Of a stretch of DNA of 64,000 nucleotides, positions 41,749 through 52,129 are shown piece after piece (positions within the stretch are counted from its first letter, which is position 1; every line of letters starts with the position of its first letter). A program made the position numbers and the translations under genes. Origin of the DNA: Staphylotrichum longicolle (taxonomy: Eukaryota > Ascomycota > Sordariomycetes > Sordariales > Chaetomiaceae); contig JAHCVI010000001.1 of assembly GCA_019096155.1 (NCBI GenBank), positions 1,116,001-1,180,000 on the forward strand, written 5' to 3'. The notes below the pieces were generated by a model, which was not told the DNA's origin, searched no databases, and was given only the letters and a program-made list of their open reading frames with translations.

Positions 41749-43218
41749 TTATGTATGCTGTACTACGTCTGGACGCGCCTGCTCCGAGTTGCTGGCGGGC
41801 CCAGGCTCGGGATGAGAGAACAGATTGACGGCGTCTGTCATGGTTGCGTCCGGCATGAACTGGTTGCCGCATGCATCCGCTGCCAGCGACTCTTGTAGCG
41901 CCCGGTATGGAGGGTCTACCCATGCATACCATTCACCACCACGGAAATGACCCGCAAGCAAGGTCAATAGGTGCTGGCCTGCCTCTCCAAGCATCCAGAC
42001 GTCGCGGCAGTAGTGCATTGCCAAAAAGTAGTATGCAAGCACTGCCAGGGCCTCCGGGCGACCTTCCTCCAGCATCTCAACGAAGGGTTCAAGCAGCATG
42101 GGAACCCAGGCGCAGAGGACGTAAGCCCGACTTTCTGCCTTTGGCCTTGCATCGAACACCCACTGCACCATTTCGATCGCCCTTTGCGCCGCCTCGACCT
42201 CCTCGTCCTCGAGGCCCAACGAGGCAAACTTCTCCCGGATGTCGTCGCATTCCCATCCCTCAGCATCCAACTCAAACATCCGCGGCATTATCACTTCGAG
42301 GACCCCGAGCTCGGTAGCCTGGAGCTTGTCCCAATAACCTGCCATAACGGTACCTATACCGCGATGGAGGCGCAGGTATGCCAGGAAGCGGGCGAAGGCG
42401 TGCTGAAAGTCGCAATCGCGGTGGGTTAGCATATCGCAGAGAGCGTGGAACCCCACCACGCTGGAGAAGATGAAGATGGGCACGCGCTTCTGGACCGAGT
42501 CACCGAGGAGGCCCATATCGACGCTGTTGAAGAGCGACAAGGCCCGTGTCTGGAGCTGGATAGCCAAGTTGCGGTAGGCGGGTCGTTGCTCTGGCCGGGT
42601 GACGCTAATGTGGTGGGCCGAAAGGGCGAGGACCGAGTGCATAACGTAGGGCTCCTGGAGGCCAATGGCCATGGTGATCTCTTTCATGACCTCATACCCG
42701 AGCGGGTAGAGAGACGTGCTGGTAATGTAATGGTGCAGGAGCTCCATGTGAACCATGTCGACCCTCACATTCGGGTCCTTAGCCAGGTTGACGTTATCAT
42801 GCAGCTCCGGAAATATCCCCAGGGGAGGCGCCGGCGAGGAAGCGGGTCCCCCGAAAGACGAGCCCTGGCTAGGGGGGATTTGCAGACTGATTGAGAGATC
42901 TGACGGTGAACTATCCGTGACAACCCATGGAGTTGAGTACTGGCAAGTGCGTTGGACCGTCATGCAGCTTATGCACTGTGGGCGAGTTTCGTCACACTGG
43001 TTGTAACATCAGTTTTCTGTCGTGAAGCCAGGTGCGTGATAGGTGAAGCCCTACTTTGACTAGAAGGGGTTTCTGAGTCAGCAGTGGTAACGTTAGAGGG
43101 TGTGGAAGGAGGGTAACCCACTATGCCGTTTCTTGCATTCCAGACATCCTTTCCGGGACTTCTTATGGCGTCTACGCACCAACTTTCCGAGTCCTGCCGC
43201 GCCGAGGCACTCCGGCAT
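41749..43218 (-). CDS. Zn2Cys6 transcription factor (UPC2-like), zinc cluster apparently damaged
   Basis: Exon 1 starts at 43218 (MPECLGAAGLGKLVRRRHKK) and encodes SRKGCLECKKRH. A GTGGGTT donor then leads, after an intron 43121-42997, to CDETRPQCISCMTVQRTCQY. This is the usual place of the intron in fungal binuclear-cluster genes, normally after HIK. Here five bases appear to be missing before the donor, so splicing gives CAT-A + TG-TGA and a stop. The 404-residue remainder (from the ATG at 42963) keeps the fungal-specific regulator domain (HHYITSTSLYPLGYEVMKEI, VMHSVLALSAHHISVT). It is divergent from the RTA1 gene. Either the gene is a pseudogene, or a DNA-binding-less protein starts at MTVQRTC, or the sequence has an error. 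Confidence 0.7.
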
Positions 43219-43910
43219 TTTGTCTGCGGAACTGGGAGTGGCCGCGCACCGAGGTCTCTGCAAGAAATAGGGGGGATTGCCAGGTACGTAAACTATGTGG
43301 TTGAATGCCACCGCCCGTCGTCGCCGTCTTTTGCTGCGCACAGCCACACGAACGTACCTAGGTTTCACGATTAGGCGTGCAAGCCATTCGGGACAGGGCT
43401 TTGGCGCCGAGACGGAGCGGAGTCTGAGAAAAGATGGCCCGAATGCACATGAGACCCCAGGAAAGAAGTTGTCATGCTGTTCCATCGTGGCAGGATCTAC
43501 GGCATTGGACATGGCAAAGAGATTGGGTGCTGCTAAAACGCTGCGGCCATCTTTACGCATACGCATACGACGGGGCTCCACCAGATTAAGGAATCCGAGC
43601 CTCACCCAACCGAAGAATCCGGACTGAGCTTGGAATCTATCAACCATCACCGAGCTTCGGCTGCCTCATATATAATACTGAAGCGTCTTGTCGAGGTCAT
43701 CCTTAAGCCTCATTGTCCAGACCCATCCTCCGACATTCACTCGGCATTCACACCCCCGTCCCCTACCGTCGTTGATTTCGTTCGCTTTTTCCCCAGCTTT
43801 TTTCTTTCTCTCCTTTGTTTCTCAGTTTGCTCGCATCTCTGCCGTTCTTCTGGCTCTTTTCTACGGACATCGACGGCCACTTTATTCTTCATCTCCGTCT
43901 GTCCGTCACC
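43219..43910. other. Divergent promoter region between the transcription-factor and RTA1 genes
   Basis: About 690 bp without a gene. A pyrimidine-rich stretch (43780-43870, CTTTTTTTCTTTCTCTCC-like) lies just before the RTA1 start, typical of fungal core promoters. The 43218 frame is open further upstream, but no start motif supports it. Confidence 0.55.
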
Positions 43911-44943
43911 ATGGCATCCGGCAATGACTTATTCCAGCTCTACCGATATTATCCGTCCATGGCGGCGGCCGTCATCTTCATCATATTGTTCCTCGTCATA
44001 ACGGCCATCCACACGTACCAAATGGTCCGCACCAGATGTTGGTTCTTTATTCCCTTCGTCATCGGGGGCTACTGTAAGACGCACCGACGTTATGGTTTTG
44101 TGCATGCAGCAGCTCCCGCTAACCGGATTCTTGGGCGACAGTCCAATTCGTTGGCTACATTGGCGCAAGTGTACCCGAGGCACCCAGGGGTTGATATGTG
44201 GTCTGACATCGTTACAGAGAGCGGTTTCGAGCAGCGAGAGTCCCAACTGGACGGTCAAACCCTACATCGTGCAGACATTGCTGCCTCTGATGTCGCCCGC
44301 CCTCTTCGCCGCGAGCATTTATATGATTCTGGGGCGAATCATTCTCCTCACCAACGGTGAGCAGCACTCGGTCATCAGCAGGCGGTGGCTCACAAAGTTG
44401 TTTGTGGTCGGTGACGTGGTTTCCTTTGTCTTGCAAGGCGCTGGTAATTAAGTCCCCAACACCAACACCATCCGCATGATGCCTCGGGAGCTGACATGTA
44501 ACGTAGGCGGGGGCATCATGGCTTCCGGCACGGCGGACGCCCTGGCCACGGGCGAACACATTGTCATTGGGGGCTTGGTGGTACAGATCATCATGTTCTC
44601 CCTCTTTCTCGTCACGGCCGGGGTCTTCCATAAACGCATGGCGAGCAGACCGACGAACACTGTCCGCGACCGCAATATCCGGTGGGCATTATACCTGAAG
44701 GTCCTCTATACCGTGTCCCTCCTTATCATGGTGAGATCGGTCTTCCGATTGATCGAATACGCCCAGGGGAACGACGGATACCTCATGTCTCACGAGGTTT
44801 TCATGTATCTTTTTGACAGCCTTCTGATGTTCGCGGCCATGGTTTTGATGGCTTGGTACCACCCGAGCGAGATCAACGCACTCCTCGGGGGAAAGAGCAC
44901 CAAGGCGATCCGACACTTCATCTCAGTCTATCAGATGGTCTGA
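43911..44943 (+). CDS. RTA1-family membrane protein (lipid-translocating exporter-like)
   Basis: Exons 43911-44073, 44142-44170, 44218-44443 and 44507-44943 join in frame to 284 residues. The protein is a seven-helix membrane protein: YPSMAAAVIFIILFLVITAI, then FFIPFVIGGYF, QFVGYIGAS, the conserved TVKPYIVQTLLPLMSPALFA, DVVSFVLQGAGGGIMASG, and helices near IGGLVVQIIMFSLFLVTAGV and MYLFDSLLMFAAMVLM. The Y-x-x-Q-x-x-x-x-L-x-x-P-x-L-F-A-A-x-x-Y and D-x-x-x-x-x-x-Q-x-x-G-G-G blocks are RTA1 hallmarks. Members confer resistance to toxic compounds such as 7-aminocholesterol. It lies between two UPC2-like regulator genes, which could control it. Confidence 0.92.
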
Positions 44944-45933
44944 TAAACTTGCTCCTGTCGCGGCTCCCTTGTGCAGGAGGACTGGGGAGCGAACTACCAT
45001 CAGTCGACAAGAATTGGGCTCACTTGTTGCTGGAGTCTCGGCACCTTGGTTGTTGTGGAGATAGAAACTCTCTTAGAGTCAAGGATAGAAGGGTCAAATA
45101 GAATCATCCAACAAGTTTTTTGTTTTGCGATGTCGCGCAGACTGCAGCGGAATCGACCTTGGCTCGCACGTGCAACCGTAGGGTTGGCAGCCTCGTCGTT
45201 CGTGGAGTAGGGGGAGCGCCGAGGGATTACTTCGAAGAACCGCAGCGCCGCAATTTTCTTAAGGGAACCTGAAGAGACGGCGGGCAGGAAAAGCCCGATG
45301 CTGGGCACTCTGAACCCGATGGTCGAGTGTTGCTGGTCGGAGCTGCCCTGGAACTGCGGCTTCAGGGCCACCATCCGCGGCGGTTAGGCTGCCACATCGC
45401 GGTGACGGCGTGTTGTTATCTCAAACAATCGGTCATGCTCCACACATGCTTTGGACGCCGGTGCGTACCGCCGTTACAACAAGCGTGGCACAGCCCGCAG
45501 CTCGCCGGAGGTCAGAATGGAGCGGACTTCCAAGTATTCCATAACAAAAGGTCTCATGGTATCAAAAATAGGCGGTGTTGAAGTGAGTCTGAACTGGGCA
45601 GGTCATCCTGGCCCGTAACTGGGTCAATTCAGGGGCTGGCTTCGATGCAAATTCCGTGACAGGGGCCTCCCCAGTGCATGTCTCGTGGACCCGATGGAGC
45701 TTCGTATCTCGAAATCGTATACGGATTATGACTCGCTCGTTTACGCTTACGTGTACGTTTATTGTCCGCTCTTCCGGGTGGCATAAATGATCCAGCTTGA
45801 CGCTTCGTACCGCCTCGGGGTTGTCTCGCTCCTGTTGGAAAAATACGGAGAGTCCTCGAATCAAACATTGGTCGGCAGCCATCCTTCGCGTGGCCCCATC
45901 TCTGCGTCCAGGGTGTGAGGAGGGAGAGGGATC
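44944..45933. other. Intergenic spacer
   Basis: No supported gene; only overlapping short frames. The last part should carry the promoter of the gene at 45934. Confidence 0.5.
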
Positions 45934-47271
45934 ATGGCGCCTCTTCGGAAAAACCACCGTAAATCTCGGAATGGATGTTTTGCGTGCAAGGCCCGGCACA
46001 TCAAGGTTTGCCATCCCCTTTCCGCGACTGTCAAGGGTTCCAAATGCATCATATCCAAATTGATTTGCGTTGTACTTTTGACTGACCGTTACCGGTGGCA
46101 TACCTTGCAGTGTGACGAGGGAAGACCATCGTGCCAGAACTGCCTCCGACGCCAGACACCATGTGCCTACGCGCCGCAGGCATCACCTCGACCCAGCCGA
46201 TCCGCCGCAGGCCCAGTGAGCAACGGGGAGAGAGGGTCAGTGGAGCCCGGCCAGACCCTGCCGTCTCCGTCACCGTCATTTGGCCTCCAGTCCTCTCCAT
46301 TGGATCCGAAACCACATTACCGCGGCATGTCAAGGCCGCATGAGCTCTTCTTGATGCATCATTACACGTCCGCCACGTGGACCACCTTAGCGAACATGGA
46401 TTCGCCCGAGGAAATCGAGCTCTGGAAGCAATTGGTACCGAGGGAGGGCATGAAGCACGAGTTCCTCATCGACGGCCTATTGGCATTGGCCTCCTTGCAT
46501 CTTGCACATCTGGAGCCGTCTTCAAACCAGTTCTACACCTCTCTCGGTGTGGAGTACCAAAGTCATGGCCTGCTTGGCTTCAACGCACTCTTGCCCTCCG
46601 TTGATGGTGAGAATGTCAACGCGCTTCTTGTCTTCTCGGTCATCATCACGGTCATGGCTTTCGCCATCTCGGTGACGAGTCCGAAGGATCCCGAGTCCAC
46701 CCCGTCAGAGGCTCTGCAGTCGATTGTCCGGCTACTCCGAGGCGTTGCCGTGATCAACGACATATCGCAGGGGAGTATCCGCTCTAGCATGCTCGGGATC
46801 CTGGTCAGACCTGGGAAAGGGCCACCTTCGAATCACGATTTCTTACGTCGGGAGGACCTTGAAGCTGCAATGGCAAGCTTGATCGAGAGGTCTGAACAGC
46901 TTTCGAAATACGTCGGCCCCTTGCAGCACCAGTTGTACGTTTCTTGCATTCGGAGCCTTCAAGAGGCCTTTGAGCACGTATTGACATATGGGAACGTGTC
47001 AATTGCCATTGCCTGGCCAGAGACGGTAAGCAACAAGTTGATGGAGCAGTTTCAGCAGGAGGATCCGATGGCGCAGTTGATATGGGTGCATTATGGGGTA
47101 TTAACCCTCGTCATCCACAATTTTTGGTGGGGGAAGGGCTTTGGTGTCCGCCTGATAAACAGTGTTTCCGAGTCCCTTCACTCCACTGACAACGAGTGGA
47201 TGACCTACACACAATGGGCACGAGACTGTGCCAGAGTGGTGTCGGAACGGGCCGAGTCTGGGTCTGGGTAA
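45934..47271 (+). CDS. Zn2Cys6 transcription factor (UPC2-like)
   Basis: Exon 1 45934-46005 encodes MAPLRKNHRKSRNGCFACKA and RHIK. The intron 46006-46110 is 105 nt, a multiple of three without a stop, so the unspliced frame also stays open. Exon 2 from 46111 begins CDEGRPSCQNCLRRQTPCAY, completing the six-cysteine zinc cluster. The 410-residue spliced protein has a C-terminal fungal regulator domain (FLMHHYTSATWTTLANMDSP, EFLIDGLLALASLHLAHLEP). This resembles sterol-uptake regulator-type proteins. Retaining the intron would insert 35 residues into the zinc cluster between its Cys pairs and should destroy DNA binding. It lies downstream of the RTA1 gene on the same strand. Targets unknown. Confidence 0.9.
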   Translation: MAPLRKNHRKSRNGCFACKARHIKVCHPLSATVKGSKCIISKLICVVLLTDRYRWHTLQCDEGRPSCQNCLRRQTPCAYAPQASPRPSRSAAGPVSNGERGSVEPGQTLPSPSPSFGLQSSPLDPKPHYRGMSRPHELFLMHHYTSATWTTLANMDSPEEIELWKQLVPREGMKHEFLIDGLLALASLHLAHLEPSSNQFYTSLGVEYQSHGLLGFNALLPSVDGENVNALLVFSVIITVMAFAISVTSPKDPESTPSEALQSIVRLLRGVAVINDISQGSIRSSMLGILVRPGKGPPSNHDFLRREDLEAAMASLIERSEQLSKYVGPLQHQLYVSCIRSLQEAFEHVLTYGNVSIAIAWPETVSNKLMEQFQQEDPMAQLIWVHYGVLTLVIHNFWWGKGFGVRLINSVSESLHSTDNEWMTYTQWARDCARVVSERAESGSG

Positions 47272-48195
47272 TTCTCAACAGGCGTGCGGGCAATCATACT
47301 TCGAGGGACTTTGTTTTGGCCAATGGAACCCGTGTATGGGGAGCAACATCTCACTCGTCCCTAACAAGCTTAACGATGCAAGATCGGGTTACGGGGAGCG
47401 TATCCCTTCGATCTCCCCTTTCACAATGGGCTCGTCGCTGTCAACTAATTAGGTTCTGAGCTCCAACATACACTCCGAGGTGCATGGCCATAATTTACAC
47501 TACATTGAACGAGCATTTCGTCTTCGTCCCATACAATGGTGGTGCCATCCTCGTATTCTATCCTGGCAGCAGATAATAAGTCCTGTTTTTGCCGAGGAGA
47601 GCTTCACACACACACAACCCCCCCCCCCCCCTTTTGCGCCTCAAAGCGCTCCGCTTCAGAACCCGTTGAGCGGGACAACCAGTCAAGCAACCTTAGGCGG
47701 CCAGCGTTACTCTGGGCACTTCGTTCACAGAGGGGAAGAGGACAAAAGGTGAAGTCAATGGCGAGATCGCTCGCTGCTATCGAGGTCAACAACCAGCGAG
47801 AGAAAGGTTGATGACTGCTCAAGTTTTGCAGAACGGTTTATCCAGAATCATCGGCCGTCGGACAGCAACCAGATGCCTGGCGCCGACATGCTTCTCTTAT
47901 CGGTAGTCAGGAAGGGGCTGAGGCCGTGAGGGGTGCGGTCGTACGCAGCCCGGCCGGCATTCACATTCACCTTCAGCACTGGAATGCGCGAATCTGGCTT
48001 CCCTCGAACGGACCGGGGTTAGCGCCAGATTGAAGTTCCACTTGCTGTGAGAGGCTGGGCTTGGGATGCTTCCGCCACATTTGGTTATCGTGTATTCCTC
48101 CCCTTTTTCACTCAACTCTTCACCTTAACCTCCCGCCAACTCCCATCACTCACCACACGTGGTTGCCGTTTAGTTACACCATCGCCAACTTACCT
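47272..48195. other. Intergenic spacer with a poly-C tract
   Basis: Contains a (CA)n run followed by about 14 C at about 47605-47632. No gene recognised. Confidence 0.55.
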
Positions 48196-48750
48196 ATGAT
48201 GACATCTAATACCACCAGTATCAATAGTGTTACCGACATGAAAGCTCTCTATCGCCGCGCCATCGCCGACGCCTCCTCACTCACCCAAGCCGAAACCAAC
48301 CTAATCTTCGACTGGCCCTCGCCCAAGGAAGACGAACGTATCTGCCGCATGAAAGCGAATGGAAAGACACGCGCCGAGCTTATTGCCATCGCCGCGACAC
48401 ATCCAGAGCAGCTGACAAGAGTTGAAAGTGAACTTGTCCTACGGAGCACCAGTTTTCTCGCCGATCTTCGGAGAGAGGAACAAAACCCAAACCAGCCGCC
48501 ACCTGGCATGATGGAGTTGCTCGACCGTTCTCAAGATGTCCTGAAAGCGTTAGGGAGGTCCAGGTCGATCCCTTTGTATCGCGAGGCCTATCAGGCAGTT
48601 TGGAATGCGCTTGACGACCAGGAAAGGCTTGCGATTATCGCGGCAGGGAATTGGCTCTTCCAGATCATGGATGAGGAATGGGCCGAGGCTACTCGTAAAA
48701 ATCCGCGCAGGATACAACAAGCCGAGCAAGAGGGATTTTCGAGAGATTGA
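48196..48750 (+). CDS. Small hypothetical protein with repeated helical motif
   Basis: A 184-residue protein starting MMTSNTTSINSVTDMKALYR. It contains two related stretches about 50 residues apart, SSLTQAETNLIFDWPSPKED and EQLTRVESELVLRSTSFLAD, both fitting L-T-x-x-E-x-x-L-I/V. It then has a helical C-terminus (YQAVWNALDDQERLAIIAAG). The frame is open back to 48061, but the upstream part is pyrimidine-rich leader-like sequence, so the ATG pair at 48196/48199 is preferred. No family recognised. It is convergent with the HET gene 180 bp away. Confidence 0.6.
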   Translation: MMTSNTTSINSVTDMKALYRRAIADASSLTQAETNLIFDWPSPKEDERICRMKANGKTRAELIAIAATHPEQLTRVESELVLRSTSFLADLRREEQNPNQPPPGMMELLDRSQDVLKALGRSRSIPLYREAYQAVWNALDDQERLAIIAAGNWLFQIMDEEWAEATRKNPRRIQQAEQEGFSRD

Positions 48751-48929
48751 AAGGGCTTGTAAGGGAGGTTCTAGGGGGGTTATGCAAACAATAGATGATA
48801 GACGGCGAGGTGTCCTAGAGGCTGAAGTCGTGGTGATGCAGTTGTAGCTTCGGGAGATCAAACTTGATTTGCAGTCAACTGTTCAAATTCCCTCCAAGAA
48901 AAATGAAATGAAACAAGTTCACCACTAAG

Positions 48930-51129
48930 CTAGAATAGCCAAACCTTCTCCCTCGTTGCCTCCGCGAAAGGAATCCGGCCATAAATACAACCCATCCCAA
49001 TCCTCCTACACAGCCATTGCACCCTTCCAGGCTCTGCCTCCACCTCAATCTTGTTGAAGACACGGAGGAAAAGAACGAAAGTTCGCTGGGGTAGCGTGCT
49101 ATTCAGACCGAGATGAAGGTCTGCAGTCTCTGCAGGCGCATCCTGAGCGAGGGTCGCAACTTTGATGAATGTCACTGTGTCCAAGACTTCCTTGCCGGGC
49201 TCGAGAGTAGCGCGGAACGCCTCGTGTTCGTCCTCGTCCATGGCCGCCCAACCGATAGGGTTCATGGACTTGTCGACGACGAACCGGACGGGGGTATTTT
49301 CGTCGATCTGGGGGTCTCCTACTAGTTGAAGAAGCCCGTATCCTAAGGCGCGAAGCGGCTCTGGATCGTTGATCGTGCCGAGGTTGTGTCGATGGGCGAC
49401 ATCAGCGAGCGTTTCCATCCCTCCATCTTTTGAATAGACAATGGGTGGTCTCTGCGGGAGCCGGCCTGTGTTCGGCGTTCTCGAAACGATGGCGCTGGAT
49501 AGGTCGGCATCGAGCCTCAGAGCAGGGTATCCGTCAAAGGCCACAGCGGCGACGAAGTCGAAGTCCGGCGCGGCAAGTTCGGTGATGCGGTGCTCGAACG
49601 TTAGAGGATATTGCACCGCTCCCTCCAAACACGCCCAGGACCAGGATGGGGCCCTGTGAGCCGAAGGATTGCGCATTGGTTTCTTCGCAGCCCAGAGGAG
49701 ACCCGTGTGGAGCCTATCCTGCCAGAGTCCGACGAGGTATGTAACGCCGCATGACTCTTCCACGACTTTTGCGAGTCCCTCAAGTGCGACAAGTTTATCC
49801 GTTTCTTTGGTGAGCGCAGCGCTGGTGTATCTTTCGACTACGTTGAACCATGAGATGGGAGAGCTGTCGGCGTGCGGCTCAACGATGAGCGGCCGAGAGG
49901 GCTTCCGCGGTTGGAACGTCGAGATTTGACGTCCGGTCCACACTCCAAGGCGACCGCTCGCCTCGAAAATTATCTGGCCCGGGCAAAAGTGAACAATTTG
50001 GCGTGGCAGCAATCGCTCCTGCAGAATCCACCCTCTCTTGCTCAAGTGGTCGTGCTCAAGCTCCATGATAATATCCGCGGGCTCCGACACAAGGAAGGTG
50101 CAGCCGTCCGCCCGCCCCAGCTCTATGGGCTTCGGCCGGTCAAGCGCTGACAAGACGAATCCAGTAGACCAATCCATTGCTGCGTGCGCCGACAAGGTGC
50201 AATGTGAATTCCGATAAATATGACCCATGATGGCTGACTCGGTCCGCCAATCGTCTGCATCGTCCTGGATGATGCACAGTGCGTCGATCCACAGAAAACG
50301 AATGCCCAACTTTTTCGTAACGTCAACAGCGTCCTGGAATGTTTTTGGCAGGGACTCGAACGCAATTCCTGCCAAATGCTGCGGAAATGACGCCTTTGTC
50401 GTTGTCATTGTCAGGCCTGTTCCCCAGCGCCAACTCAACGCAATCCACTTGAGATGTGCAACGGGCTCCGACAGAGTGCCAGTCTCAATGAGTCGAACAT
50501 GGGGAGCATCTCCCTCTTCTCGGTTGGTGATTTCCAACAGTCTGTGGGGTATCACTCTCTCGCCGGTCTCTGCCTCCACCTGCGTCTCTGCCAACAGTTC
50601 CCTAAGGTTTTCGAATGTCTCTACGGCGTCAATTTGCTCATGGGGCTTCAATCCAAGTCCAATCGCAGCATCTGCAAAGCTTGGATTTAGCATCATACCA
50701 CCCGGACACCCACGACACCAACAATGACCTACCTGATGCTGCATGCAAATCCAAACGCCCAACAAGAAACGGAATAGGAGGAGGATCCCTCGCCGCCAGT
50801 CCAAGATACAAAGCCACGTCAGGCTCCTGCGAGATGGCGCTCGTCTCGCTGATATACCCTTTGGCGATTTTGTTGGTGGACAACCGAAGCTGCGTCGGAA
50901 GCGGGTACAGCGGAGTCAGAGACTTGCCCTGCTCCTTGAACGCCTGGGGTTCATCTTCGAGGCGGAACTCAGCAATGTGCGCCTTGCAGAGGGCTGTCAA
51001 CAGAAGGTCGCAAAGTTTGCAGGTCTTTGCGGAGAGGCGGAGGTCTTCAAGGGGGAGATGCGCATAGTAGGGGAGAGGAGCTTGGAGCTCTTTCAGTGTG
51101 ATTTTGCTGCATATCTCGCATAGTGCCAT
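48930..51129 (-). CDS. HET-domain (heterokaryon incompatibility) protein
   Basis: Exons 51129-50733 and 50671-48930 join in phase 1 to about 712 residues. The N-terminus MALCEICSKITLKELQ and CKLCDLLLTAL has paired cysteines typical of HET proteins. The HET core follows: LKWIALSWRWGTG, KTFQDAVDVTKKLGIRFLWI, DALCIIQDDADDW, MGHIYRNSHCTLSAHA, then RGWILQERLLPRQIVHF. Proteins of this family trigger cell death when incompatible strains fuse; the HET domain is TIR-like. An upstream in-frame ATG at 51159 is possible. No C-terminal repeat or partner domain is seen. Conserved blocks are all present, so it appears intact. Confidence 0.93.
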
Positions 51130-52129
51130 TGTTGCAGCTGGTGGGTAGAAAAGGCGCACCGTGAGAAGCTTGGCGATGAAGCTTGATGGAGGGTTTCATG
51201 ATGCGGGATCTTGTTGAAGCATGGGGAAAATGGCCTCATACTGGAGATGCGGGGTAAACATTACAGTACACTTCTAAGCCACGGCCAAGCGCTCAGCTTA
51301 GCTATAGCAGTGGCTTGCCTTTTACTGTAGGAAATGTTGCAAGGCTGAAAGGGGGCCGATAGTTCCGTTTTCAGGGGCACAAGCCCGCACCTTGGTAGCA
51401 GTTGTTCCGGGGCAGGCGGGGCACGAATGCGGCTCGTTTTGGCGTCAAACCTTGTTGGGCGACCTCTTCGTATGCTTGTATACACTCGTCCATAGCCATG
51501 CCCAACCTCCCCAGGATGATTGCGGTGAATATAGTCAAGGCCTGCTCTGGCTATATGGTCTTTAGTTTACACGCGGGCAGATCTTTACTGACTATAAGAT
51601 TAGCATCCATGATGTCACCGGAGCCATTTGTATAGGTCAATCTCCTACTGAGTACCTATCATCCAGCCTCGGTGTGGCTTAAACGCCACTTTCCACACTT
51701 CAGTTGTACATATACTTCCTCGAGCAACTGGTTTACGACAACAACGCGGTGTTGATGCATGAAAACATACACGCGCATGTTGTGTTCAAAGCTGCAAGTG
51801 GCGATGAGAACTGCAGTCGAGACTGCCCGTTCATTGAGTTTCAACTGCAAGTTCACGAGTTTAATGCATCCAACACGATGAATCTGCATTGTTTTGTTTC
51901 CAATATCGGTTTCTTCCCGTAGCAACGACTGATTGCGCCCTCCTGGCTACCTATGTGTTTGTTTCCTCGAGCCCTCTTGTTCTTCCCTTCTTCTTTTCTC
52001 ATTCTCGACTTTGTCAAGACAAGTGCTACACTCACACGCACCTCTCTGTTCATAGTCTTGTCACACAACCTTTGACACCATCAGATAGTCTTTGACACTT
52101 CCCACGTCACGACCGCCTTAGCAAGCAAA
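51130..52129. other. Divergent promoter region of HET and SRR1-like genes
   Basis: About 1 kb without a supported gene. A pyrimidine-rich stretch lies before the SRR1-like start. Confidence 0.5.
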
